Shown: in pieces, positions 1-7,273 of the stretch
Position numbering within the stretch: position 1 is the first letter of the stretch
Layout of the letters: every line of letters starts with the position of its first letter
Assembly: GCA_037131165.1 (NCBI GenBank)
Contig: JBAXRO010000070.1
Location: 1-9,452, forward strand
Length of the DNA: 9,452 nt
Direction: 5' to 3'
Source: WLNJ01 sp037131165
GTDB lineage: Bacteria > Actinomycetota > Thermoleophilia > Solirubrobacterales > Solirubrobacteraceae
Translations under genes and position numbers: made by a program
Notes under the pieces: generated by a model
What the model saw: the letters and a program-made list of their open reading frames with translations, nothing else
Databases searched by the model: none
Told to the model about the DNA's origin: nothing

Positions 1-647
1 TCCTCGATCGTCCTCAGCGTCAGGGCCAGCTCCGACTCGGGAATGCCGAACATCCGGATCATCCGGCGCTCATAGGCCGGGGCATCGGCAAGGACGCCCC
101 GGATCAACTCGGTCTCCAAAGCTGTATGCCACATCGGGTGCAGCTCCCTCGGTGGACCGGGAAGGACGAGAACAGTCGGACCCTGACCGTCCTTCGGCGG
201 GACAACCAGCCCGGGTGCCGTACCGACCGGCTCGAGAATCGTGGCGCCAGCTGGAATGACGGCCTGCTTGCGGTTCGATGCGCGAACCGCCTCCTGGTCG
301 AGGTTGGGCCAGCGGGACATCAGCGGCTTGAGGATCTCGGCAATTCGTCCCTCCAGCGCCTCGTCGAGGACCATCTCGCGCCCCTGGAAGCGTCCAACCA
401 CCTCAGCCGTCAGGTCGTCGGCCGTTGGGCCGAGGCCGCCACTCGTGGCGATCAGGGCGAGTCCGTCCGAGGCCATCTCCTCAAGAGCGTGCAGCAAGTC
501 CTCCGGGCGGTCGCCGACGATCGTGATCCGGGCAACCTCGAGCCCGACGTCTCGCATCCGCTCCGAGAGCCAAGGACCGTTGCGGTCTTGGATGATCCCG
601 GTCAGCACCTCGGTACCGGTGATGAGGATTCCTGCCCTCAGCTTCAT
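1..647 (-). CDS. cinA: CinA family protein, N-terminal part (cut by left window edge)
   Basis: I translated this frame by hand; 215 residues are visible and the 3' part lies beyond the window. It is the MoCF-biosynthesis (MoaB/Mog-like, COG1058) domain of CinA. Visible motifs are GTEVLTG (residues 11-17), DRNGPWLSERM (21-31), TSGGLGPTADDLT (68-80), NRKQA (125-129), GTAPGL (142-147) and LPGPPREL (162-169). In characterised CinA proteins this domain has ADP-ribose/NMN-type pyrophosphatase activity. Many members also carry a C-terminal nicotinamide-nucleotide amidase domain (PncC), which would lie off the window if present. The ATG at 647 forms an ATGA overlap with the stop of the upstream RodZ-like gene, suggesting translational coupling; no strong ribosome binding site is visible. 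In many Gram-positive bacteria cinA precedes recA, so recA may follow outside the window (inference). The family call is very secure; the start is likely. Confidence 0.95.
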   Translation of the reverse strand, partial: MKLRAGILITGTEVLTGIIQDRNGPWLSERMRDVGLEVARITIVGDRPEDLLHALEEMASDGLALIATSGGLGPTADDLTAEVVGRFQGREMVLDEALEGRIAEILKPLMSRWPNLDQEAVRASNRKQAVIPAGATILEPVGTAPGLVVPPKDGQGPTVLVLPGPPRELHPMWHTALETELIRGVLADAPAYERRMIRMFGIPESELALTLRTIE

Positions 648-1018
648 GTTCGGCCCGTCCCGACAAGTACGAGCAGCACTGCCGCAGCGAGGAGCCCCAG
701 CGCCAACGCAGCGCGAAGCAGGAACGGTGAGGCCTGTTCGGTCCGTCCCCGCAGGCCAGTGGGAAGGGGCCCGATTGCCGACTGCTCGCTGGATCTGCCG
801 AGCGTGAAGTCCTCGACCAGCGGGCGGGGGTCGAGCCCGAGGTGCTGGGCGTAGGTCCGCAGGAAGCTCTTCACGAGAGTGTCGTCGCCGACCATCTCCC
901 ACTCCTCGTTCTCGAGGGCGCGGAGGAACTTGGTACGGATCTTCGTCTCGGATTCAACATCCGTGATGTCAATACCCTCGCGCATTCGCGCTTCCCTGAG
1001 AACACTGCCGATGCCCAT
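644..1018 (-). CDS. Short RodZ-like membrane protein with N-terminal helix-turn-helix
   Basis: The 124-residue protein starts at an ATG (1018) giving MGIGSVLREAR, the usual opening of RodZ-type HTH proteins. The reading frame is open further upstream, but that part would overlap the ftsK 3' end and has no family resemblance. Residues 3-70 form the HTH_25 domain, with IGSVLREAR, KIRTKFLRALENEEW (27-41) and KSFLRTYAQHLGLD (50-63). A linker of about 25 residues follows, then one hydrophobic segment (about 98-119) ending four or five residues before the stop. RodZ proteins link MreB or the division/cell-wall machinery to the membrane. This one lacks the periplasmic DUF4115 domain and the Pro/Ser-rich spacer seen in full-length relatives. 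It lies 28 bp downstream of ftsK and overlaps cinA by 4 bp. No clear ribosome binding site precedes the start, so translation may depend on readthrough from ftsK. The domain call is secure; its cellular role is inferred. Confidence 0.85.
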   Translation of the reverse strand: MGIGSVLREARMREGIDITDVESETKIRTKFLRALENEEWEMVGDDTLVKSFLRTYAQHLGLDPRPLVEDFTLGRSSEQSAIGPLPTGLRGRTEQASPFLLRAALALGLLAAAVLLVLVGTGRT

Positions 1019-1046
1019 GAGGCAAGAGGCTACCGGCGCAGCGAGC

Positions 1047-3497
1047 TCAGTCCGTCGCCGGGAACTCGCCTGTGGCCGCGGATGCCGCAGCTTCCTCGGG
1101 CTGGCCGGAGAGGACGCGTGAGAGGTCACCCTCCGTGATCAGCACCTGGCGGGGCTTTGAGCCCTCATAACCGGAGATGATCCCCCTCCGCTCGAGCATG
1201 TCGATCAGCCTGCCGGCCCGGGTGTAGCCGACCCGGAGGCGCCTCTGCATCATGCTCGTTGAAGCGGTTTGCATCTGGGCCACGAGCGCGATCGCCTCAT
1301 CGAGCAGCGGATCGTCGTCGGGGTCGAACTCTCCCTCTCCCCTCGTCCCTGCGACATCCTCGGTCTCAACCTCCTCGAGCAGATCCTCGTTGAAGCTCGG
1401 CTCGCCCTGAGTCCGCCAGTGGTTGCAGATCTCGGCGATCTGAGGTTCGTCGATGTAGGCGCCCTGAATCCGCTGAAGGCGAGACGAACCAACCGGCGCG
1501 AACAGCATGTCGCCCTGCCCGAGCAACGCCTCGGCGCCATTCTGGTCGAGGATCACCCTCGAGTCCGTCTGTGAGGACACCGCGAAAGCGATCCGCGACG
1601 GGACGTTCGCCTTGATCATGCCAGTGATCACATCCACTCTCGGACTCTGGGTGGCCAAGACGAGGTGGATTCCCACTGCGCGGGCCTTCTGGGCAAGCCT
1701 GATGATCGAGTCTTCGACATCGGCCGGCGCGACCATCATGAGATCGGCCAACTCGTCGATCACGCAGAGGATGTAGGGCAGCGGCGGCTCGCCACGCCCG
1801 GAACGAACGGCATTCAGTTCCCCCAGTCCCCTCGTCTTCGCGAGCGACATCAGCGCGTACCGACTCTCCATCTCACGGACCAGATTGGCGAGCGCGTTGG
1901 CGGCCTTCTTAGGGTTCGTGATCACAGGAGTGAGCAGGTGCGGCACGCTCTCGTAATGGTTGAGCTCAACCTGCTTGGGGTCGACCAGCACGAGCCTGAC
2001 TTCCTTCGGGTCGGCTCTGAGCAGGACGGAACTGAGCATCGCGTTGATGCAGCCCGACTTGCCCGCGCCCGTGGTGCCGGCAACAAGAAGGTGCGGCATC
2101 CGTGCAAGGTCAGCGCCGATCGCCCTTCCGGCAACGTCCTTGCCGAGCCACACGGTCAGTGGGCTCCAGCCCTTCGGCGGGTCCTGCCAGACATCGCCGA
2201 GCGTCACCGTCTGGCGGTTCTCATTGGGCACCTCGACGCCAACTGCCTGCTTGCCCGGGATCGGGGCGAGGATCCGGATCTCGGTCGAGGCGAGGGCGTA
2301 GGCCAGATCGTCGCGGAGGTTGGCGACCTTGCTCATCTTGATCCCCGGGGCCAGCTGGAGTTCGTAGCGGGTGATGTGAGGGCCCGAGACAGTGCCGACA
2401 AGCGTCGCGTTGACGCCGTGGTGCCCGAGGGACTCGACCAACCGCTGGGCAGTCTCCCGCTGCTCTGCCGGATCGCGGCGGTTCTGCTCCTTCGTCGAGC
2501 GTGTCAGCAGCCGCTTCGGAGGGCGCTTCCACTTGAAGCCCGGATCGTCCACGACGGAGTCTCGGTATCGACCCATCGGTGTCAGGGCATCGTCGTCGAC
2601 GCCGGGCACGTCGTCGGGTTCATCAACTTCAGCGATCGGAACCGCGACCGGCTCCGGTGGAAGGGTCAGCGGGTCCTCGATCGGGTCGAACTCCTCCTGG
2701 GTGTCCCCGTACTCCGGAGGGGCACCGGCCTCTACGTGGGTCGCGCGGACGATCAGCTCCTCCGGTTCCGGCTCGGGCGGGACGACGGGGTCGGCCTTGG
2801 GTTGCGGACGCTTGGTCGCCGGGCGACGCCGGGGCGACTTGACCTTCCCGGCCGCGTTGCCGAAGCTCCGAGTCGCATCGACTGCGCCGGTCCCCAGGCC
2901 CTTGGCCAGCGAGGCAAGGCTCAACCCGGAGATCAAGACGAAGCCTGCAGTGAAGAGGAACACCGCCAAGAGGTGCCCACCGAGAGCACCGACCAGCGGA
3001 GTGATCGCCGAGGCAATGGCTTGCCCGAGCATCCCCCCGCGCTGCTCCAGCGGTTGGAGGCGCCAGCCGGCAGCCGGGGCATCGGCAGCGAGACCGAATG
3101 TCCCGAGGGTCAATGCCAGCGCTCCCGCACAGATCAGCAGGACGGCCCCGGTTCGGACAGCGAGTCCTCCGGGGAGCGACTCCCGCGCCACGACAAGGAC
3201 GCCGGCCACGATCAGAGCCAGCGGGAGCAAGAGTACGAGCGAGCCGATCAGAATGCGCGCGCCCTGCGCCAGCGACGATCCGACGGGGCCTCCGTTCCAT
3301 CCGCCCCAGATCACAGCACCCATGAAGGCCCCGAGCACTGCAAGTCCAACGCCGATGAGGTCGACCTGTAAATCGCTCAGGCGGGCCGGTGCATTCGCGC
3401 GGCTGCGCGGCTTCCTCGAGCTGGACTTTCGCGTCTTGGCAGCCGGCTTGCGCTTGGCAGCCGGCTTGCGAGTTGGTGTCTTCTTGCGTGTCGGCAT
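1047..3497 (-). CDS. ftsK: DNA translocase FtsK/SpoIIIE family
   Basis: The 816-residue protein is a membrane-anchored, ATP-driven double-stranded DNA pump that clears chromosomal DNA from the division septum. A very basic tail (residues 3-33) is followed by four hydrophobic segments (about 45-66, 81-104, 116-137 and 166-192), then a Pro/acidic linker (about 235-305). The motor alpha/beta region spans about 345-700, with Walker A AGTTGAGKS (473-481), Walker B ILCVIDE (576-582) and the FtsK signature LATQSPRVDVITG (614-626). The C-terminal winged-helix gamma domain (about 728-788) ends with GYTRAGRLIDMLERRGI. The length fits SpoIIIE and actinobacterial FtsK rather than the much longer E. coli form. 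I chose the ATG at 3497 because AAAGG lies 7 bases upstream; an in-frame GTG at 3515 would add six residues and put that motif inside the gene. It is the first gene of a unit with the RodZ-like gene and cinA, and is divergent from the response regulator. Confidence 0.97.
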   Translation of the reverse strand: MPTRKKTPTRKPAAKRKPAAKTRKSSSRKPRSRANAPARLSDLQVDLIGVGLAVLGAFMGAVIWGGWNGGPVGSSLAQGARILIGSLVLLLPLALIVAGVLVVARESLPGGLAVRTGAVLLICAGALALTLGTFGLAADAPAAGWRLQPLEQRGGMLGQAIASAITPLVGALGGHLLAVFLFTAGFVLISGLSLASLAKGLGTGAVDATRSFGNAAGKVKSPRRRPATKRPQPKADPVVPPEPEPEELIVRATHVEAGAPPEYGDTQEEFDPIEDPLTLPPEPVAVPIAEVDEPDDVPGVDDDALTPMGRYRDSVVDDPGFKWKRPPKRLLTRSTKEQNRRDPAEQRETAQRLVESLGHHGVNATLVGTVSGPHITRYELQLAPGIKMSKVANLRDDLAYALASTEIRILAPIPGKQAVGVEVPNENRQTVTLGDVWQDPPKGWSPLTVWLGKDVAGRAIGADLARMPHLLVAGTTGAGKSGCINAMLSSVLLRADPKEVRLVLVDPKQVELNHYESVPHLLTPVITNPKKAANALANLVREMESRYALMSLAKTRGLGELNAVRSGRGEPPLPYILCVIDELADLMMVAPADVEDSIIRLAQKARAVGIHLVLATQSPRVDVITGMIKANVPSRIAFAVSSQTDSRVILDQNGAEALLGQGDMLFAPVGSSRLQRIQGAYIDEPQIAEICNHWRTQGEPSFNEDLLEEVETEDVAGTRGEGEFDPDDDPLLDEAIALVAQMQTASTSMMQRRLRVGYTRAGRLIDMLERRGIISGYEGSKPRQVLITEGDLSRVLSGQPEEAAASAATGEFPATD
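3435..3470 (-). repeat. Perfect 18-bp tandem duplication inside ftsK
   Basis: The plus-strand unit cttggcagccggcttgcg occurs twice in a row with no mismatch (3435-3452 and 3453-3470). On the coding strand each copy encodes the hexapeptide RKPAAK, giving residues 10-21 of FtsK. The flanking sequence is also Lys/Arg/Pro/Thr-rich, resembling histone-H1-like tails. The copy number is in frame, so gain or loss of a unit would not disrupt the gene. Confidence 0.95.
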
Positions 3498-3580
3498 CAG
3501 GCAGCCTTTCGACACGGGGAACGGCGTACCTTCCCCCTACCATTCGTTGGATGGAGGATTGGCCAGAGGTCGGACGCGCC
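3498..3580. promoter_or_regulatory. Divergent promoter region between ftsK and the response regulator
   Basis: This is the only sizeable intergenic gap and must drive both divergent units. Visible elements are a dyad GGGGAA (3516-3521) / TTCCCC (3531-3536) with a 9-nt spacer, and two copies of TACCWT, TACCTT (3527-3532) and TACCAT (3538-3543), spaced 11 bp apart. Either copy fits the loose actinobacterial -10 pattern TANNNT for the plus strand. I see no well-spaced -35 box: TCGACA at 3509-3514 is too close to the first copy and too far from the second. AAAGG for ftsK lies at 3505-3509 on the minus strand. That promoters exist here is a firm inference; the exact elements are tentative. Confidence 0.45.
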
Positions 3581-4249
3581 GTGAGGGTCCTCGTTGTCGA
3601 GGACGACGAGGAAATCGCAGCCGTCCTCGCGAGGATGCTCCGATCGGAGGGACTCGAGGCGAAGGTCAGCCCCGACGGGGCATCCGCCCTCAATGACGCC
3701 TCGACCTTCAAGCCAGATGCGATCCTCCTCGATCTTGGCCTTCCCGGGATCGACGGGGTCGAGGTGATTCGACGCCTGCGGGCGTCCGGCGAGTCGGCTC
3801 CGATCATTGCGGTGACCGCAAGGGATGCGTCGGAGTCCCGGGTCGAGGGTCTGGATGCCGGAGCGGATGACTACGTCGTCAAGCCGTTCGACCGAGCCGA
3901 ACTGCTCGCGCGCATCCGCGCCGTCCTGAGGCGCAGCCCGCCCGAGGGCGCCGCTGCCGTGGTGGTCGGACCGCTGGTCCTCGATCCCGACTCGATGATC
4001 GTGACGATCGCCGAGCGGGTCGTCGACCTGACGACCCGGGAGTTCGAGCTCCTCGAGTACCTGATGCGGAATCGTGGCGTGGTGATCAGCCGCCAGCGTC
4101 TGCTCGACGAGGTCTGGGAGTACGGGCCGATGGCCGAGACCAACACGATCGAGGTATTCATCTCCAACCTGCGCAAGAAGCTCGAATTCGGCGGAGAGGA
4201 CCGGGTACTCGAAACGGTCCGTGGCGCCGGGTATGTCATTCGAGGTTGA
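3581..4249 (+). CDS. OmpR/PhoB-family response regulator
   Basis: The 222-residue protein (from the GTG start) is the DNA-binding output of a two-component system. The receiver domain (residues 1-115) has the acidic pair D8/D9 in VLVVEDDEE, phospho-acceptor D51 in ILLDLGLPGIDG, T79 and K101 in YVVKPFD. The C-terminal winged helix (about 127-220) has DLTTREFELLEYLM, then RQRLLDEVW, then NTIEVFISNLRKKL, and ends in the typical ETVRGAGYVIRG. All phosphorelay residues are present. The start is uncertain. The GTG at 3581 gives the canonical VRVLVVEDD opening with AGAGG 11 bases upstream. An in-frame ATG at 3551 would add ten residues and could be read from a leaderless message, as it lies just downstream of a TANNNT hexamer. 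It overlaps the sensor kinase gene by 17 bp, so the two are co-expressed. The stimulus and targets cannot be told from sequence. Confidence 0.95.
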   Translation: MRVLVVEDDEEIAAVLARMLRSEGLEAKVSPDGASALNDASTFKPDAILLDLGLPGIDGVEVIRRLRASGESAPIIAVTARDASESRVEGLDAGADDYVVKPFDRAELLARIRAVLRRSPPEGAAAVVVGPLVLDPDSMIVTIAERVVDLTTREFELLEYLMRNRGVVISRQRLLDEVWEYGPMAETNTIEVFISNLRKKLEFGGEDRVLETVRGAGYVIRG

Positions 4250-5651
4250 CACCAGGCTGAGGCGGCGGGTTCCGATCCGCTGGCGGCTCGCCGGCGGGAG
4301 CGCGCTGATGACGTTCCTGATCCTGATGGTCTTCGGGGTGGCGATCGGCGTCGTGCTCTCTGACCGACTCAGGAGCGAGTTCAGCGACGAGACGGCAGAC
4401 GCCGCGGTGATCCTCGCCGAGTCGCTGAGCGTCTCCGCGGACCCGGCCGGCTTCACTCTCGCCGGAGTCGAACTCAACGACTACGCAGCAGCCCAGCACG
4501 CGAAGATCAGGATCCTCGACCTTTCGGGGAATGTGATCGGGGCCACGATCGACGCGCCTGACATCGGGATCACAATCCCCGGACAGGCAACGCGCGACGA
4601 CTTCCTGATCGAAACCCGATCGACACCGGTGGAGCCGACTGGAAACGTGCTGGTCCAATACGCGCGCCCCACCACGGACCTCAACCGGGCGATCCGGCGG
4701 ATCTGGCTGTTGCTCGCGATCGGGGTGGCAGCCGGGACGCTCCTTGCGCTCCTCGCAGGGCTTGCCATAGCCCGCCGGACGTTGCGCCCGCTGGCCGACT
4801 TGACCAATGCTGCGCGCGAGGTTTCCCTCACAGGCCGCCCCGACGTGGTGATCCCGATGCCACCGACCAACGACGAGGTCCGCGACCTCGCTGAGACACT
4901 CTCGAGTTCCTACGCCGAGCTCGACGCCGCCAAGGCCCGGACGGAGGAGTCGCTCCAACGCCAGCGCGAGTTTGTCGCCGATGCCTCCCATGAGCTGCGA
5001 ACGCCCCTGACCGCACTGATCGCCAACCTCGAAATGCTGACCGGGGACGTCGACGGCGCCGCACTCGAGGACGCGGAGGCCGCCTTGCGATCAGGCCGCA
5101 GGATGCGCGACCTCGTGGTCGACCTCCTGCTTCTGGCCCGGGCCGACGCGGACCGCCTGACTCCGGAGCGGGTCGAGATCAGGCCGCTCGTCAACGCCGT
5201 GCTCGAGGAGGTGGCCCCGCTACTCGAGAAGCGCGAGATCAGCGTCGAAGGGTCGGACGTCGCAGTGGAGGCCGATCGGGCCGCACTGCTTCGCGCCGTC
5301 AGGAACCTCGTGGTCAACGCGATCGTCCACACCCCGGACCGGACCAACGTCGTCGTATCCCTCTCTCCTGCCCACTCAGGCGAGGACGCTGTCGTCACCG
5401 TGGATGACTCGGGCCCCGGGATCCCTCCCGAGGAACGAGAGAGGATCTTTGAGCGGTTCATCAGCGGAGGGGGTGACCACGGGCCAGGCACCGGGCTCGG
5501 GCTCTCGATCGTCAAGGCGGTCGCCCAGAGCCACGGCGGCAGCGTCTCGGTCGGCGATTCGCGTCTCGGGGGCGCTCGCTTCGCGCTGAGACTCCCGGCG
5601 GCTCAGGCCTCGACGACCACCGGCACGACCATCGGGCGCCTGCGCAGCTGA
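4233..5651 (+). CDS. Membrane sensor histidine kinase (HAMP, HisKA, HATPase_c)
   Basis: The 472-residue protein is the cognate kinase of the overlapping response regulator. A basic N-terminus precedes TM1 (about 24-43), an extracytoplasmic sensor of roughly 113 residues (44-156) with no domain I recognise, TM2 (about 157-178) and a HAMP linker (about 179-230). The H-box FVADASHELRTPL contains phospho-acceptor H253. The ATPase domain has the N-box NLVVNAIVHTP (358-368), G1 box DDSGPGIP (391-398), F-box ERIFERFI (403-410) and G2 box GTGLGLSIV (419-427). All catalytic motifs look intact, and the layout matches EnvZ/MprB-type kinases. I chose the ATG at 4233, giving MSFEVDTRLRRR; a GTG at 4221 would add four residues. 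Its last 49 bp lie antisense to the 3' end of the RNase J gene. The Thr-rich tail after the ATPase fold (about residues 459-472) is encoded in that overlap and is probably dispensable. Confidence 0.95.
   Translation: MSFEVDTRLRRRVPIRWRLAGGSALMTFLILMVFGVAIGVVLSDRLRSEFSDETADAAVILAESLSVSADPAGFTLAGVELNDYAAAQHAKIRILDLSGNVIGATIDAPDIGITIPGQATRDDFLIETRSTPVEPTGNVLVQYARPTTDLNRAIRRIWLLLAIGVAAGTLLALLAGLAIARRTLRPLADLTNAAREVSLTGRPDVVIPMPPTNDEVRDLAETLSSSYAELDAAKARTEESLQRQREFVADASHELRTPLTALIANLEMLTGDVDGAALEDAEAALRSGRRMRDLVVDLLLLARADADRLTPERVEIRPLVNAVLEEVAPLLEKREISVEGSDVAVEADRAALLRAVRNLVVNAIVHTPDRTNVVVSLSPAHSGEDAVVTVDDSGPGIPPEERERIFERFISGGGDHGPGTGLGLSIVKAVAQSHGGSVSVGDSRLGGARFALRLPAAQASTTTGTTIGRLRS
5603..5651. 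other. Tail-to-tail coding overlap of the histidine kinase gene and rnj
   Basis: The kinase stop TGA is at 5649-5651 (plus) and the rnj stop TGA at 5605-5603 (minus), so 49 bp code on both strands. There is no intergenic space for a conventional terminator. Any terminator would have to lie inside the opposing coding region, and I see no hairpin with a T-run there. Confidence 0.95.
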
Positions 5652-7273
5652 CTGTTCGCAGCCGCGGCGACAGCGTCGTGGAGCCTGCGCTCGAGTTCGT
5701 CGCGTCCGGCCTCGCCCGACTTGGCTGCCTGTTCGCAGGTCTCCGATGCCACCTGACCGAGGATGTCGATCACCTCGTCTTCACGGTCGGCTTCGATCGG
5801 CAGTCCGCGGAGGACGATCTCCGGCTCGGAAACGAGGCGCCCGTCCCCCGAATCAACGGCGGCAACGACGATCACCAGTCCGTCATCGGCGATGGCACGT
5901 CTGTCGCGCACAGCCGCGTCAGCCGGCTCACCCAAGTCCATCCCGTCAACCAGCAGCACCCCCGAGCGGATCCGCGAGCCGAACCCGGCGCCGCGCTCGT
6001 CGATCTCGAGCGGCAAACCGTTAGCGCCGCTGAAGATGTTCTCAGGCGGCACTCCGACCGCCTCGGCGAGGTCACCGTGCAACCTTAGGCGCTTCGCGTC
6101 GCCATGGACCGGCATCACGTACTTCGGTCGGGTCAGGTTGAGCATCAGCTTGATCTCCTCGACGTACCCATGCCCGGATGCGTGGATCGGCGCGTCGGAG
6201 GCCGTGATGACGGTGCATCCGATCTGGAAGAGGCGGTCCACGGTCTCGTTGACCGCCCGTTCGTTCCCGGGAACCGGTGTCGCCGAGAAGACGATCGTGT
6301 CACCGGAATGAAGCTCGATCTGGGCGTGGTCATGGTGGGCCATCCTTCTCAGGGCCGAGAGCGGCTCGCCCTGGGAACCGGTGGAGATGACGACCACCCG
6401 CTCGTCACGATGGTCTTCGATCTCGCGAGGCTGGATCAGCATCCCGTTGGGGATCTCGATGTGCCCGAGCTTCGCCGCGATCTTGACGTTCTTGCGCATT
6501 GAGCGTCCGACCAAAGCGACCTTGCGTCCGGTGAGCTCGGCTGCGTCGATCACCTGCTGCACCCGATGGACATTCGACGCGAAGCTGGTGACGATCAGCC
6601 TGCCGTCGGCCTGCTCGAAGACCTTCAGGAGAGCAGGACCGACCAGGCTCTCCGATGGAGAGAAGCCGGGTCGGTCGGCGTTGGTCGAGTCCCCGCAGAG
6701 CAGGAGCACCCCTTCGTCTCCGAGTGTCGCGAGCCTCGCGATGTCGGCGGGGTCGCCGTCGACCGGGGTCTGGTCGAACTTGTAGTCGCCGGTGAAGAGG
6801 ACCGTTCCCAATGGGGTTCCCACGGACACGGCACAGGCATCCGGAATCGAATGGGTCAGGTGGACAAGCTCGATGGTGAACGGGCCGTACTCGAGTACAT
6901 CCCCACAGTCGACAACGTTCAGGCAGTCGACCGGCAGCTTGTGCTCGTCGAGCTTGGACCGCGCCATCTCGATCGTCAACGGTCCGCTGATCACATCCGG
7001 GACGCGGTCGCCCTCGAATCCCCTCAGTAGCCATGGGAGCGCTCCCAGGTGATCCTCGTGCCCGTGCGTGATGACAATTGCTTCGAGGTCTTCCCTGCGG
7101 TCGAGCAGCCAAGAGAAATCCGGCAGGATCAGGTCGATCCCAGGCAGGTCACCACCCGGGAACCGCAGACCTGCGTCGATCAGGATCAGCCGGCCGTCGT
7201 ACTCCAGGGCCGTCATGTTCTTGCCGATCTCCCCCACTCCACCGAGCGGGATCACCTTGATCTCGCCGGCCAT
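5603..7273 (-). CDS. rnj: Ribonuclease J (metallo-beta-lactamase/beta-CASP RNase)
   Basis: The 556-residue protein fits RNase J, a Zn-dependent enzyme with 5'-3' exonuclease and endonuclease activity in mRNA turnover and rRNA maturation. It opens MAGEIKVIPLGGVGEIGKNM. Motif HGHEDH (70-75, with H70, H72, D74 and H75), H141 in THSIPD, D163 in FTGDYKFD and H390 in MPVHGD supply the metal site. The beta-CASP region includes GDSTNADRPGFSPSE (194-208), RSMRKN (257-262) and STGSQGEPLSAL (297-308), followed by HASGHGYVEE (364-373). The C-terminal domain (about 450-556) ends in a basic/Val-rich tail. Its ATG shares one base with the dapA stop (TGATG), so it is the last gene of the M16-dapB-dapA-rnj operon. 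The 3' end overlaps the convergent histidine kinase gene. Neighbouring dapA and a nearby ftsK match known RNase J neighbourhoods in Bacillus and Mycobacterium. Confidence 0.97.
   Translation of the reverse strand: MAGEIKVIPLGGVGEIGKNMTALEYDGRLILIDAGLRFPGGDLPGIDLILPDFSWLLDRREDLEAIVITHGHEDHLGALPWLLRGFEGDRVPDVISGPLTIEMARSKLDEHKLPVDCLNVVDCGDVLEYGPFTIELVHLTHSIPDACAVSVGTPLGTVLFTGDYKFDQTPVDGDPADIARLATLGDEGVLLLCGDSTNADRPGFSPSESLVGPALLKVFEQADGRLIVTSFASNVHRVQQVIDAAELTGRKVALVGRSMRKNVKIAAKLGHIEIPNGMLIQPREIEDHRDERVVVISTGSQGEPLSALRRMAHHDHAQIELHSGDTIVFSATPVPGNERAVNETVDRLFQIGCTVITASDAPIHASGHGYVEEIKLMLNLTRPKYVMPVHGDAKRLRLHGDLAEAVGVPPENIFSGANGLPLEIDERGAGFGSRIRSGVLLVDGMDLGEPADAAVRDRRAIADDGLVIVVAAVDSGDGRLVSEPEIVLRGLPIEADREDEVIDILGQVASETCEQAAKSGEAGRDELERRLHDAVAAAANSQLRRRPMVVPVVVEA

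Noticed and set aside
126..854. Plus-strand open frames opposite cinA and the RodZ-like gene
   Set aside because: The minus strand carries an unmistakable CinA domain and a RodZ HTH; the plus-strand frames show no recognisable motif or ribosome binding site.
1019..1046. Possible terminator or promoter between ftsK and the RodZ-like gene
   Set aside because: The gap is only 28 bp, with no hairpin plus T-run and no convincing -10/-35, so the genes are treated as one unit.
1665..3371. 568-codon open frame on the plus strand opposite ftsK
   Set aside because: It lies wholly antisense to a clear FtsK. Its translation is Arg/Gly/Asp-rich with no domain, as expected from GC-rich codon bias.
2392..3807. 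Other long open frames (plus 2392-3696, minus 2629-3807) across the ftsK 5' end
   Set aside because: They are out of frame with ftsK and the regulator, both of which have intact family motifs. Their composition is low-complexity Arg/Ser/Pro.
4236..5515. Minus-strand open frames opposite the histidine kinase
   Set aside because: The plus strand has complete H, N, G1, F and G2 boxes; the antisense frames have none.
3498..5651. The two-component pair as part of a mobile element
   Set aside because: No integrase, transposase, terminal repeats or attachment-site duplication is visible at its borders, and base composition looks like its neighbours by eye.
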